A stretch of 64,000 nt of DNA from Chrysophaeum taylorii (taxonomy: Eukaryota > Sar > Pelagophyceae > Pelagomonadales > Pelagomonadaceae): NCBI GenBank assembly GCA_029834535.1, contig JAQMWT010000044.1:310001-374000 (forward strand). The letters are read 5' to 3'. Below the pieces are notes generated by a model, which was not told the DNA's origin, searched no databases, and saw only the letters and a program-made list of their open reading frames with translations. This document shows, piece after piece, positions 43,210 to 52,907 of the stretch (position 1 is the first letter of the stretch; every line of letters starts with the position of its first letter). A program made the position numbers and the translations under genes.

Positions 43210-43522
43210 TGCAGAGAAATCTACTGCCTCTTACCCTTATCCGTCCGTTGAGAACGTGATCTCTTCCTTACCCTTCTTCTTCCTCTCTACACAGTCCTCA
43301 ATTAGTCCTCTGATTCGTGCTCAAGCTCATCATCATGGTCTAGCGCGTCCCGAGGTATGTAGCACTATACACTTTCGTGTAGTTCTAGATGCCGCCTGTC
43401 GTGTTCTGAGGATGTAGGGAACATAACCTTTCATTCCCCGAATTTAATAATACTTCCAGACGTTCATGATGAGACGGGGTGGTTTTCCAGGTGACTTACC
43501 ACTGCATGCTAAATGCTCTGCA
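43210..43522 (+). repeat. Left LTR of the copia-like element
   Basis: 313 bp, starting TGCAGAGAAATC and ending AAATGCTCTGCA; the outermost seven bases are perfect inverted repeats (TGCAGAG/CTCTGCA), with the TG...CA ends usual for LTRs. Very similar to 55040-55365, with some indels, so the insertion is not very recent. Confidence 0.9.
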
Positions 43523-44060
43523 GGTTATGGGCCCAGGCGGGTCCCTGAGAAACCATGTGTTAAAACGTGCACGTAACCACCTATGGGTTTTGGACTGTTA
43601 CCGCGCCGGTCCAGCCTCGACATGGAGACACCCTTGTCAATATAACGCCACTAACATAGGGCTGTATATAGCATATTTTGCTCGCGTAATCGTGTAACAA
43701 CCTTGTGTGCAGCTGTTCATAGTATCGTATTGTCATGTTAATGTTGATGTGTGTGTAAGTTGGCTAACCTGTACTCTTGCACACATGTTATGGAATATTT
43801 TGGGTACGTCCACTCGTACATTCCATGGCAATGCACCTAACAAGCTCCCTGAGAGCAATAAAAATAACCAGCTGCCATGAGTGACTACGCTTAGCGACAC
43901 TACTCTGGACTCACATCTTGCACAGTTGTCAAATAGACATTTATTTTCATCGATAACGGACCATGAGTGTACGTAGACACCGATAGATAGACAGACCCCC
44001 TTAGAATGTCTAGACAGTGTCAACTGCGTGACTGAACCCACAGGTTCCCCGTCAACTGCC
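43523..44060 (+). other. Untranslated leader of the copia-like element
   Basis: Begins GGTTATGGGCCCAGGCGG directly after the LTR, the position expected for the primer binding site; I cannot match it to a particular tRNA with certainty. No long frame until the gag ATG at 44061. Part of it is shared with 37600-37625 on the minus strand. Confidence 0.5.
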
Positions 44061-45130
44061 ATGGCAGAACACGCAGCACGAGCCGCACCCAAGGCGATCA
44101 CAGGTGCGGATATATTGAAGCTCGAAACTCCTGTAGTTGAGTTTCTCAGCGAAGGAAATCGATTTCAGCTTCAGACCCGCAAGGTATCCTTGTAAATTAA
44201 ACATATCAAGCAATTATTACGGTCCAGTCATGCCGATGCCTTCCTCGAGTACGACTCGTACGAAGCATACACTCGGTCATGCAAGGACTACGAGATCCTC
44301 CGGAATCAAATTCTCGATCGCGTTTTCCTGGAATGGAAGACCGATACGGCTGCTGATCTCCGTTTAGCTGTTGATGAATTGCCCCCTGAGTATCAGGAAT
44401 GGCACTTCACCAATGAAGCTTTCCCCAACTTACCTGACGCAGGAGTACCTCAGCTACCTACTGTCTGTTGCGACAATGAAGTCAAGGCATTACGCCCTGA
44501 AATCAATGATCGTTTCTTAGAAGAGGAACAAATATTAAATCGCGCGCACCCGAAAGCATTAGCTTTTGACACCCGTGTTCGTGCCCCTGTTACTGTGTTT
44601 TCGCTAACTGCTGCTGACTGGCACACTTATCAGAACACGTATGCTACATTCTTGCATACTTACTTCAATCTTGAAAGCGTTGGAAAACCAGCACTTGCTG
44701 CCTGGCCCGCCATCAATGAGGTATGTAACAAAAGTTATTTACCCAACAAGGCTCTCGAGCCATTATGCTCATTGCCTTTAGCCACTACGAGTCTGTTACG
44801 ACTACTGATGTGTCCTACTTGAAACAGCAGTTTTACTCTGTTGTTTATAATCCTAACTGGTATGTCCATGTATTTATCGAAGCTGTCCTAGCATTCAGCC
44901 AAATCTCTTACCAACTTAACCAGGAAGAGACTGACCTTCAATTCGACTTTGGTACTCTTTGTAGAAAAAAAAATTATGAAGAGATACATCGGCATTATGC
45001 CGATAATACCAGCAACAATCGTTACGATCGTGGTTGGGTAGATTGGTGTTATATGTATGAAACCCGATCTTCATCTCGACCTGTGCCAGACGCTGAACGA
45101 TTGTGTCACCCCACCAACCCTACGCATTAG
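44061..45130 (+). pseudogene. gag: Gag-like protein of the copia-like element
   Basis: ATG at 44061 opens MAEHAARAAPKAITGADILK. After an in-frame TAA near 44196 the same frame continues (HADAFLEYDSYEAYTRSCKD, then WKTDTAADLRLAVDELPPEY) to 44822, where a frameshift leads to 44765-45130 (YLKQQFYSVVYNPNWYVHVF). The content is helical and without recognised domains, and the position just after the leader is that of gag. No CCHC knuckle is seen. A further 370 bp of coding-like but interrupted sequence follows up to 45503. Confidence 0.6.
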
Positions 45131-45503
45131 ACTTATATAATGTAGTATCAAATGGGTCGAACAAAAGACGCTTAGAACGCCCTGTTTCTTGGCAACCCTA
45201 CGTCGAAGGATTGACACCACAACCAAAGCCAAAACTACTACTGACCAACACGCTGGATTTATCAGACAAAAATCTGACTCAAACTGCAAACACACTCGCG
45301 TCCATTACTTCTTCTCAACCTGGAACATCCTCCGCGTTTAACGCTAGACGCTAGCGTAACTCTAATGATGCTCGCCAGCCTTTCTCTCGCAGTGACCTAT
45401 CGTATTATCGTTCTGTTGATTCTTATGTCACCAAGAAACTGCTGGACAGTCCCATGACCGTCCAATTTACCCTCGCACTTTCGACAGGTCCTCTCGATCT
45501 ACC

Positions 45504-46502
45504 ATGAAATTATTAGATCGAACGAAGCACGCCTTAAATACTACACTGCAAGAGCAGTGTAGTGAACTTACGAAACATGTGACAGATAATGATATCACGG
45601 CTCAGCTACAACAGAACATCACCAAGTTACTTGAGACTCTGTTGCAATCCGCTGATATTCTGTCAACGACATCTACTGATGACAATAGTGACTTAATTCG
45701 CCTAAACGAACAACTCATGTTCGCAGAAGACATCATTTATGATGTAGACGTTCATCTATCCTCGACCGAAAAGTCGTTAAACTACGTGGAGCCACAACAT
45801 CATACTGTTGCTACTGCTCCCACCCCAACGGCAACTCCTCCTACTACAGATACCAAGAATGCCTCCAACACACAGGGTAATCCCTCCGATATTGTGCCTA
45901 ACTTCTTTACTGCTTCCGCCATCTCGGCGTTACCACCAGCGTTACTGTCCTCGCTATCTTCACAGGTCAAATCAGCCATTAACCAACCACCACAAGCCGA
46001 AACCACAAGGGATGTCGATCAGACCTCGCTATCATTATTTGATGAGAAGCACGGCATGGCTGATGAGGCTGACGAACCATCACCACCTGTTCAACCGATT
46101 ATCATTCCAAATCACTTGTTATTTCTGGAGAACTTCTTCACTGCCAGCCTCTCCACTACTTGCCCACATTCGGAAAATGCACTTCTAACCAAATATATGA
46201 AGGTAAACAGTGTCCCCCAACATTGTTCCTTTTTATATTTTGACTCTTGTGCTACCATATCATTGATGTCCACATACGATTTTAAAATACCAAATCATAT
46301 TATTCCACTGGATTCCAAATACGCGCCGATTATCATACAAACCGTCACTGGACAACAACGTGCCTCACATATGATGCTAAAACGTAATATAGTTGTTCCC
46401 CTACCAGATCATCCACAAACCGGCTACGTCAAGATTGAGTTCGCCTTATGTCTTCAGCCAGTGCACAATCGACATCTCGCTATCCTGAGCATGCTCGAGT
46501 GA
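45504..46502 (+). pseudogene. Gag C-terminal region and retropepsin-like protease
   Basis: Open for 332 codons. Residues 1-90 are helical; at residues 88-94 lies the first TEKSLNY motif (45765-45784), followed by a Pro/Thr-rich linker. The protease part is near the end: FLYFDSCATISLMSTYDFKI, IIIQTVTGQQRASHMMLKRN and HNRHLAILSMLE, with the spacing of a retropepsin (catalytic D-S/T-G near the start and an L-L/I-S/G-M strand at the end). The catalytic triplet is D-S-C rather than D-S-G, a single-base change from GGT to TGT, which should impair activity. Assignment is by pattern and by position before the integrase. Confidence 0.65.
45765..45784 (+). repeat. Boundary motif 1 (T-E-K-S-L-N-Y)
   Basis: ACCGAAAAGTCGTTAAACTA, first of five near-identical 20-bp copies in the element; lies between gag and the protease. 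Confidence 0.85.
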
Positions 46503-46861
46503 AACCAGACGAACTTGACCACTGTGTTCAATGATCGATCTGCGCAAAAGCTCAGCGCTGTCACGAGCCGCATAGACAAAGATGTGCGTATTCCCATACA
46601 CTACGTAGCAGCTAATTTACCTGCTCTCCCTTGTCTCACCTACAACATCGCTCGCGACAAGCAACTCGAACTACGCTCCCTCGCATTTCCGCTCAACCGA
46701 TACCACGAAAACAGGGATCTACTGACACATATTACAACTATCTCCTCAAGAGAGTTTTACCAGATCGCCCGTGGATTCGCCCTTTGGTTCTTAATCTTCG
46801 GAAACAGAACAAGTTCGTCCAGCAAAACACTCCGCCGTTAACATGAATACTTTCTTGCTCA

Positions 46862-47890
46862 GTGTTTCTCTCACAAGAGCCCGATCTTCGCACACCCTCT
46901 GTCATGTTGCTCTGTTCTGGTTTGTCAACCCCAGCGTTCCTGTCTCAAGACACTAATGACCTAGGCTTAAATATCAATGTAAAAGTTGTTGTTGAGTCTG
47001 ATGATACGCTTGTGCGCATGTTACGCCACCGTTTTCCTACAGCATTATTATTTGAATCTTTACCCACCTTTATCAACCATCTTCACCTAATCTCACCAGA
47101 GGAAAGGCGCAAATTTTATTGCGATATTATTGAGATCACTTCTCCCTGCACCAACAGGAATCTACTAAAGCAGCATAAGACCGAAGACTTACACAGCCTT
47201 CTCGACGACTCTCTGTTTGACAGCATGCTGTCTGTCATCAAACTTCTCCAACCCTTGGTACTACTGGCTGAGGTGACACCACCCCACAAGTACTGACATC
47301 AAGACCACATAAGCGTCGCCAATCTCATCCATGCCACACTCGATTACTGTGCCGATGTTGTTGACAGGTTCCCGACCTACCTCTGTGGCGACTACCAATC
47401 TAGGGAAAGGATGGACCTGCATCGCACGCAGGTATTCTACTGGACCAATCAACATACTGTCTTGGCATATCCACCATCCACGCCCCTTCCTTAAGATCGT
47501 GGATGACATACAAGCCATTCCTAAGCGACTTTGGCTATCCAAACATACCGCCAAAGGTTGGATCCGGGTGTTCCCCGATCCTCCATATGTCCCCGTTCCT
47601 AAAGCTTTTGCACCTTACTCTCGCACAGGTTCTGTTCAGCTTACTATGACTGACCTTGAAACACTCAATATGTTGTTTTTGCGCCGTCACTCACAACAGG
47701 CTCACGAGCAACGCACGCACTCTGTTCAATCCGAGTGTACTTACCATCAGCTGTGTTTCAAACGCTCCTCCATGGATCCGCTGCCTCATGCAACTAACCC
47801 ACTGCATGTCAAGGCTTTTACCATCCTCTGTAACGTGTTTGCCAGATTGCACACTAACTCACCCACTCCTGTGTCCTATTACATAACCGT
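46862..47890 (+). pseudogene. C5-cytosine DNA methyltransferase domain inside the copia-like element
   Basis: The frame from 46862 shows conserved methyltransferase motifs in order: motif I SVMLLCSGLSTP (residues 13-24), motif II VKVVVESDD with Glu45, motif IV IIEITSPCTN with the catalytic Pro95-Cys96 (Cys codon 47147-47149), and motif VI region LVLLAEVTPP. After a TGA at 47297-47299 the same frame gives motif VIII, QSRERMDLHRTQVFYWTN. Motifs IX and X continue in another frame: SVQLTMTDLETLNMLF and ATNPLHVKAFTILCNVF. Such enzymes transfer methyl groups to cytosine C5 in DNA. The spacing and HRTQVFYW block look DNMT3-like, which is tentative. The catalytic Cys is kept, but a stop and a frameshift break the gene. 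Retrotransposon-encoded methyltransferases have been reported in dinoflagellates and charophytes. Confidence 0.72.
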
Positions 47891-47929
47891 TTTCGAAACT
47901 GACCAACCGTCAGTCACATAGGTTACTAC

Positions 47930-48480
47930 TTACAACCTCATCAACATCCCATAATACCTACTTCCTAACCGGCGGCCACCATTCTGACGGCAACCTCACC
48001 ATAGAAAACGCCGCCACCAAATATCATGCTTGCATTGACGCGTTTGGAAGCACGTATACGTTTACTGCCTCCAACGTCCCCCGCGACAGAGACAGGTCTA
48101 TATATTTGGAGCCGTTTATGGGTTACTTGTGGATAATCCAACCCCTTCCTCAAGTTGGCTCCGCTGCCACCTATGGCACCGCCATACAAAAGCTCTTGTC
48201 CAGATGCTCCCTTGTGATGCCTGGCTGCCTTACCTACAAGGCCACCAACAATTCTTTCGACTACAAGGATTCTCATTTTGCTCTGGAAGATCACCACTTA
48301 TCTCATAGTCGCTATATAGGGTATCTTCGTGGAAGTGACACCAAACTCGGCTCTAAAATCCACTCCATGCTTGCTCCATTGCCTACCGTCCGCGGATATG
48401 CAAACATTATCTTATTACTCGACCTTCGCAACGGGAAATTACGCTATCCCACTCGACCGGAGTTGATTCGTGCTAACTAA
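47930..48480 (+). pseudogene. Uncharacterised polyprotein region between methyltransferase and integrase
   Basis: The main frame (to a TAA at 48478) reads NLTIENAATKYHACIDAFGS, DRSIYLEPFMGYLWIIQPLP and GTAIQKLLSRCSLVMPGCLT, ending RGYANIILLLDLRNGKLRYP. Clearly protein-like, but no domain recognised. It could be the C-terminal part of the methyltransferase or an N-terminal extension of the integrase. Confidence 0.5.
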
Positions 48481-50703
48481 CCACACCAAACAACAGGAAT
48501 CTTTCCTCTTGTCTCTTCGCCACGACCTTTGCTGCGACATGCTCAGCAATGCTCTGCCTGCCGGTACGTACAGCACACTGTACAAGCACCTTTCGCTCCT
48601 CGTTGCCGATATTAAATCCCTTATGTTGGACCCTACCTTCCAACATACTGCTGCCGTGACGAAGAAATCCTATGTATCCAACTTCATGACCTTTGATCCG
48701 GCCTCCACCACGTGCAGCACAGATACCTTGTCTTTGGCACAGGCCTTTATGGCGTCTATCTCCTGCAATTGCTTGACCGAAATGTCGTTAAACTATATAT
48801 CTTCGTCCTACGAAGATACTCTCGCTACTCGTGATGATGAGGATGCACCTCCAAGTGACCCTGCTGCGCACCAGGATGACGACGCACCACCTCCTCCTGC
48901 CTTGGACACCGAACTCAAGTTCGATGTTCGGCGCAAACGTCATATCCCCGCTCATCCCATTCCTCGCAAATCCTTCGCACACGGATCTGCTGAATACCTC
49001 AACGCCAAAGAACGTGCCAATCGCTTCCACCGGGTGCACCACTGCCCCGACAACGTCGCAGCCAAGGCCCCCAACGTACTGGCTCGCCCTGGCTTCTCTG
49101 CCTCCGACCTACCGTATCGCGACTTATGCACCGACTGCATCGCACATAACAAGCGCCACCCGCACAAGCACTTCAATCCGACCAAGCCCTCTTTTGAGCA
49201 AACTCACAAAGCCGGCGAAGTCTGGGCGTGCGACGGCGGCTATGTGACAATTCCATCAGAATGGGGAGGCTTCACACATATTATTGTGTTCAAAGAACTT
49301 ATCTCGAAGTTTCTCTTGGTGTACTTTACACGCACCACCAACGCCACGGAGTTCGCTCAAGCTCTAGACTTTGTGTATGACTTTTGTCGTACACAAATCA
49401 ACGTGCACATGCGCACCCTCTAGTCAGATGCCTTCAAGCCCTATTTTAGCCAGCACATTACCTCCCCGTACCGCGTCGATAAGGGCATTCAGCTCATCGC
49501 TTTCCGTACATGCACCACTTTAACTTTGAAGTCGAGTTAGCCATCGGCTTCATCGCCTCCGCCTCCTCAACTCGCCTTCGTTCTCTCCTTCATGCTCATT
49601 ATCGTAGCTCAAAGATCGTGGAGCGCGCTATCATGTTTCCCTGGGCGGTAATACACACCATCCAAAGCTACAACCTTCTCCCGAACGCCACGCTCGAGCG
49701 CATTCACCATGCTATCCTGGGTCCGCAACAGCTACTCTACAACCAACTAAACACCCCCCAGCATGACATGCTCAAGATCTTCGGCGCTGAATGCTACCTT
49801 CTATTGGAACCCCACGAGCACCACAAGTGGGAACCGTGCCGCCGCAAATATCTGTATCTCTGTTGCGCCAACGCACAAAACCCGCTCGTCTCCCCACGTG
49901 TTGACCATATTGCCGACGTCGTCCTCAACCCTGAAAACGGACAAATTCGTGTTTCGTCCAAGCTGCAATTTCTCTACATGCTCCAGCATCCTACTCCTGA
50001 TCCTGAACTTGCTCCTCCGCCTCACGCTCCTCCCACGCCTTTCTCGCTCACACCCCACGCTGCTATCCAAGACCATGTCATTCAGAGGGGGACACGGACA
50101 CTTCATCCTCAGAGGGGGCACTCTCCACCTCACTCAGCTCCTTCTTCATCCCCTGCTCCTGCCTCTCTTCACATTTCCGACGCTCCCGTCGACGAATCTG
50201 GCTCTATGCCACCGCCGCCCTTGCTTCCTTCTTACAAAGACCTTTTCTCACAAGATGACCTCATTCTTGTCCCAGGTTCCAAACAACCTAACACCCGCAA
50301 GGCAACCTCCATGAAAAATATCCAAGCCCGGCTGCAAGCGTCTACTATTGGTGCTTACGCTGGTGGCAAACTCGCCGATTCCCGCTGGGATCTTCGCCAC
50401 CACTTTCTTACGTTCAAGTCTCCCGCCCTCTCCGCCCTTCATATCAATGGTGGTATCCTGTGGTCTGCTATCTGCTCAGAGGGGGAACATGCGTTGTTAG
50501 CTCGTCTCCTTCTCCCGTTGCGCACTGACTTAATAGCCCGTCACCCTCGCGTCGATGGTTACTTCGCCCACGCTAAGTGCGCATCCAGCATCCCAGCCGC
50601 CACCTTTCTAACTGCTGATGGCTCACCTACGTGCCCCATTCCTCAGCCTCTCTTAGCTGCGTTCACTGAACACGCTGCTGCCTTTGGCATCTCTTCCTTA
50701 TAG
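48470..50703 (+). pseudogene. pol: Integrase of the copia-like element
   Basis: After the second boundary motif (48776-48795) comes a Pro/Asp-rich linker and then a zinc-binding HHCC region: RFHRVHHCPDN and LCTDCIAHNKRH. The catalytic core starts with VWACDGGYVTIPSEWGGFTH (first Asp). A TAG at about 49421 and then a frameshift near 49500 interrupt it; on both sides the homology continues (SDAFKPYFSQ with the second Asp, and SSKIVERAIMFPWAVIHTI with the catalytic Glu). A C-terminal tail (ECYLLLEPHEHHKWEPCRRK, YLYLCCANAQNPLVSPRVDH) fits the copia integrase C-terminal domain, followed by a long Pro-rich linker up to the third boundary motif. Confidence 0.8.
48776..48795 (+). repeat. Boundary motif 2 (T-E-M-S-L-N-Y)
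   Basis: ACCGAAATGTCGTTAAACTA; lies just before the integrase zinc-binding region. Confidence 0.85.
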
Positions 50704-50931
50704 TATGCACTTACGTATCTGGCGCCGACCAGCTTTATCGATCACAACTCTTCCGAGTTCGGCGCTAATTCTGCATCTCTGTCTGACTTGGAGGAATACC
50801 TCCTGGTCTCTACAGAGTATATCACCCAGGTCTCACATGCCGACCCTACTATCCATATCCAACTGAAATCTGCCCCTACTACTCCTACTGACGCTGTTTC
50901 CGCTCATCCCGAAGTTGCGCACACGGCCTCG

Positions 50932-50951
50932 AACGCAACGTCGCTAAACTA
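50932..50951 (+). repeat. Boundary motif 3 (N-A-T-S-L-N-Y)
   Basis: AACGCAACGTCGCTAAACTA; lies between the integrase tail and the reverse transcriptase. Confidence 0.8.
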
Positions 50952-52840
50952 TAATTCACCAGCCATTGTTGGTCCTGACGAATATAAGGTCCAAGAAGCG
51001 GACGTTTCCATTGACGAATATAAACTTAAGTGCCTCCACGGTATGTCGCCTGAAGACAGGCACGCCTACCTCAAGGCCATCGCCAAGGAACTCCACGACA
51101 TTATCCGCTTTGGCTGCTTCAAACTTTCATTACCCGACAGTGTCTCTCGCCCTATTGACAGCAGGATGGTGCTGAAGATTAAAACAGACTCTGCAGGCAA
51201 ATACGTTAAGCACAAGGCCCGCCTCGTGCTACTTGGCTTTCTAGCATCCCTTGGCGCCGATTTCTTTGGCACCTTCAGCCCAATGGCCACAATGACCGCA
51301 ATCCGGGTACTACTGGCTATTGCAGCATACAAGCAATTGCCTGTCTACCAAGCAGACGTCCCGAACGCCTTCGTTCAGTCTGACATTGATGCCAACGTCT
51401 ATGTTCAGTTACCAGACGGCATCAAGCTTATCGACCCCGATGACGCTAAGTACAAGGGCCGACGCCTACCGAAACTGCTGAAGTCACTTTATGGACTTCG
51501 TCAATCGCCATCTCTTTGGAACAAAGAGATAGACGGCTTCTTCCGTAGCCTTGGCTACAAGCGCCTGCATTCGGACTCTTGCCTATATGCTCGAGTATCC
51601 GCACATGCTAAGTTCGTCGTATGCAGTCTGTCTGTAGACAACATTGTTGTTGTGTCCAATGATAACAATTCTTCGTACTGAGTTACAGGATGCCCTCCAC
51701 CAACGGTATGCTGTAGAGCAGTTTGAACCTGTCCATACCCTCCTAGGCATGCGTGTGTGTCGCACATCTGATGGATCCATTTCCCTGGATGTGCAAGCCA
51801 AGCTTGATGAACTCTTCGCTGATCATCCTGTCTTGCAGCAACTAACCCCGCTTAAATATTCAATGTCCTCGTCTTTCAAGTATAAAGATGGCACTCCCAG
51901 CTCTGAAACAGAGTTGTACATCAACTCGCACTTTGCCACCCTCCTTGGCAAGCTGGTGTTCTTGCAAGTGGCCTGCAGACTTGACTTCTCGCAAGCCTTG
52001 GGCAGATGTTCGCGTGGTATGCATGCACCCAAGTATGTTCGCGTTCAAATGCTAGAGCACCTGCTCCGCTACCTGAGGAAGCCCGAAAACCGCTCACTTC
52101 GCCTCTGGTTCCATCCTAAAGGTAATGCTATTGAAGCTCACCTTCGCACTGTTTCCGCTAATCGAATTGATCTTTCCACTGTGGTTGACTACCAACCGCA
52201 GGATGTGTCCACTGGACAGTTTGATCCCTTAGTTGCCATGGTTGACGCTGACAACGCCCCTTCCATAGCACAGGAAGATAGGAAATCTACCGCCGGGTTT
52301 GTCTTCTATCTTTTCAACTGCCTTATTGGTTGGAAAAGCACGCTTCAACCGATTGTCTCCTGCTCAACTCACGAAGCTGAGTTGATTGCCCTCAGTGTTT
52401 GTGCTGATGAAGCTGTTTGGCTACGCAAGCTGCTGTTGGAACTCTCCTTTGCCGTCAACCCCACCTTTTACGTCAACAATGTTAACGGTGAGAACACCGC
52501 TGATCCTGTTCATTTCGATGACAATGACAACCCAATTGCTGAAGATATGCGCTTCATCAGAAGCCTACCTCTCTTGTCTGACAATGCTGCTGCTGTTCAC
52601 ACCTCTAATAACCCAGATGGATCCTCTCGATCCAAGGCAGTGTCGACCAGATGGTTTAAGATCCGTGAGTACATCTCGCTACAGAAAATTCGAGTCCATC
52701 ATGTTCCCGGCAAGCTAAACGTGCCTGATGGTTTTACAAAGCCACTTGCTGCTGAGTTCTCCATTTTTCGTTCTCTACTCGGTATGCATCATGCCTCTGA
52801 CGACAAGCCTCTACAGGATAGAAGATGCCTAACGCTAGTG

Positions 52841-52860
52841 ACCGCAACGTCGTTAAACTA
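52841..52860 (+). repeat. Boundary motif 4 (T-A-T-S-L-N-stop)
   Basis: ACCGCAACGTCGTTAAACTA; at the end of RNase H. The codon that is TAC or TAT (Tyr) in the other copies is TAG here, ending the pol frame. Confidence 0.85.
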
Positions 52861-52907
52861 GCCCTGGCCCTACCTTCTTTTGCCACAAATTTTTTGTACG
52901 TGTGTGA

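Larger units (their letters stand above)
50788..52861 (+). pseudogene. pol: Reverse transcriptase and RNase H of the copia-like element
   Basis: Typical RVT_2 copia reverse transcriptase: RMVLKIKTDSAGKYVKHKAR, TFSPMATMTAIRVLLAIAAY, YQADVPNAFVQSDIDANVYV, LLKSLYGLRQSPSLWNKEID. The catalytic box reads LSVDNIVVV instead of the usual Y-V-D-D, losing the second Asp. A frameshift near 51670 leads to 51644-52861, which contains the connection (RVCRTSDGSISLDVQAKLDE, YLRKPENRSLRLWFHPKG) and copia-type RNase H: AMVDADNAPSIAQEDRKSTA, STHEAELIALSVCADEAVWL, and SDNAAAVHTSNNP, ending VTATSLN and TAG at the fourth boundary motif. Confidence 0.92.
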
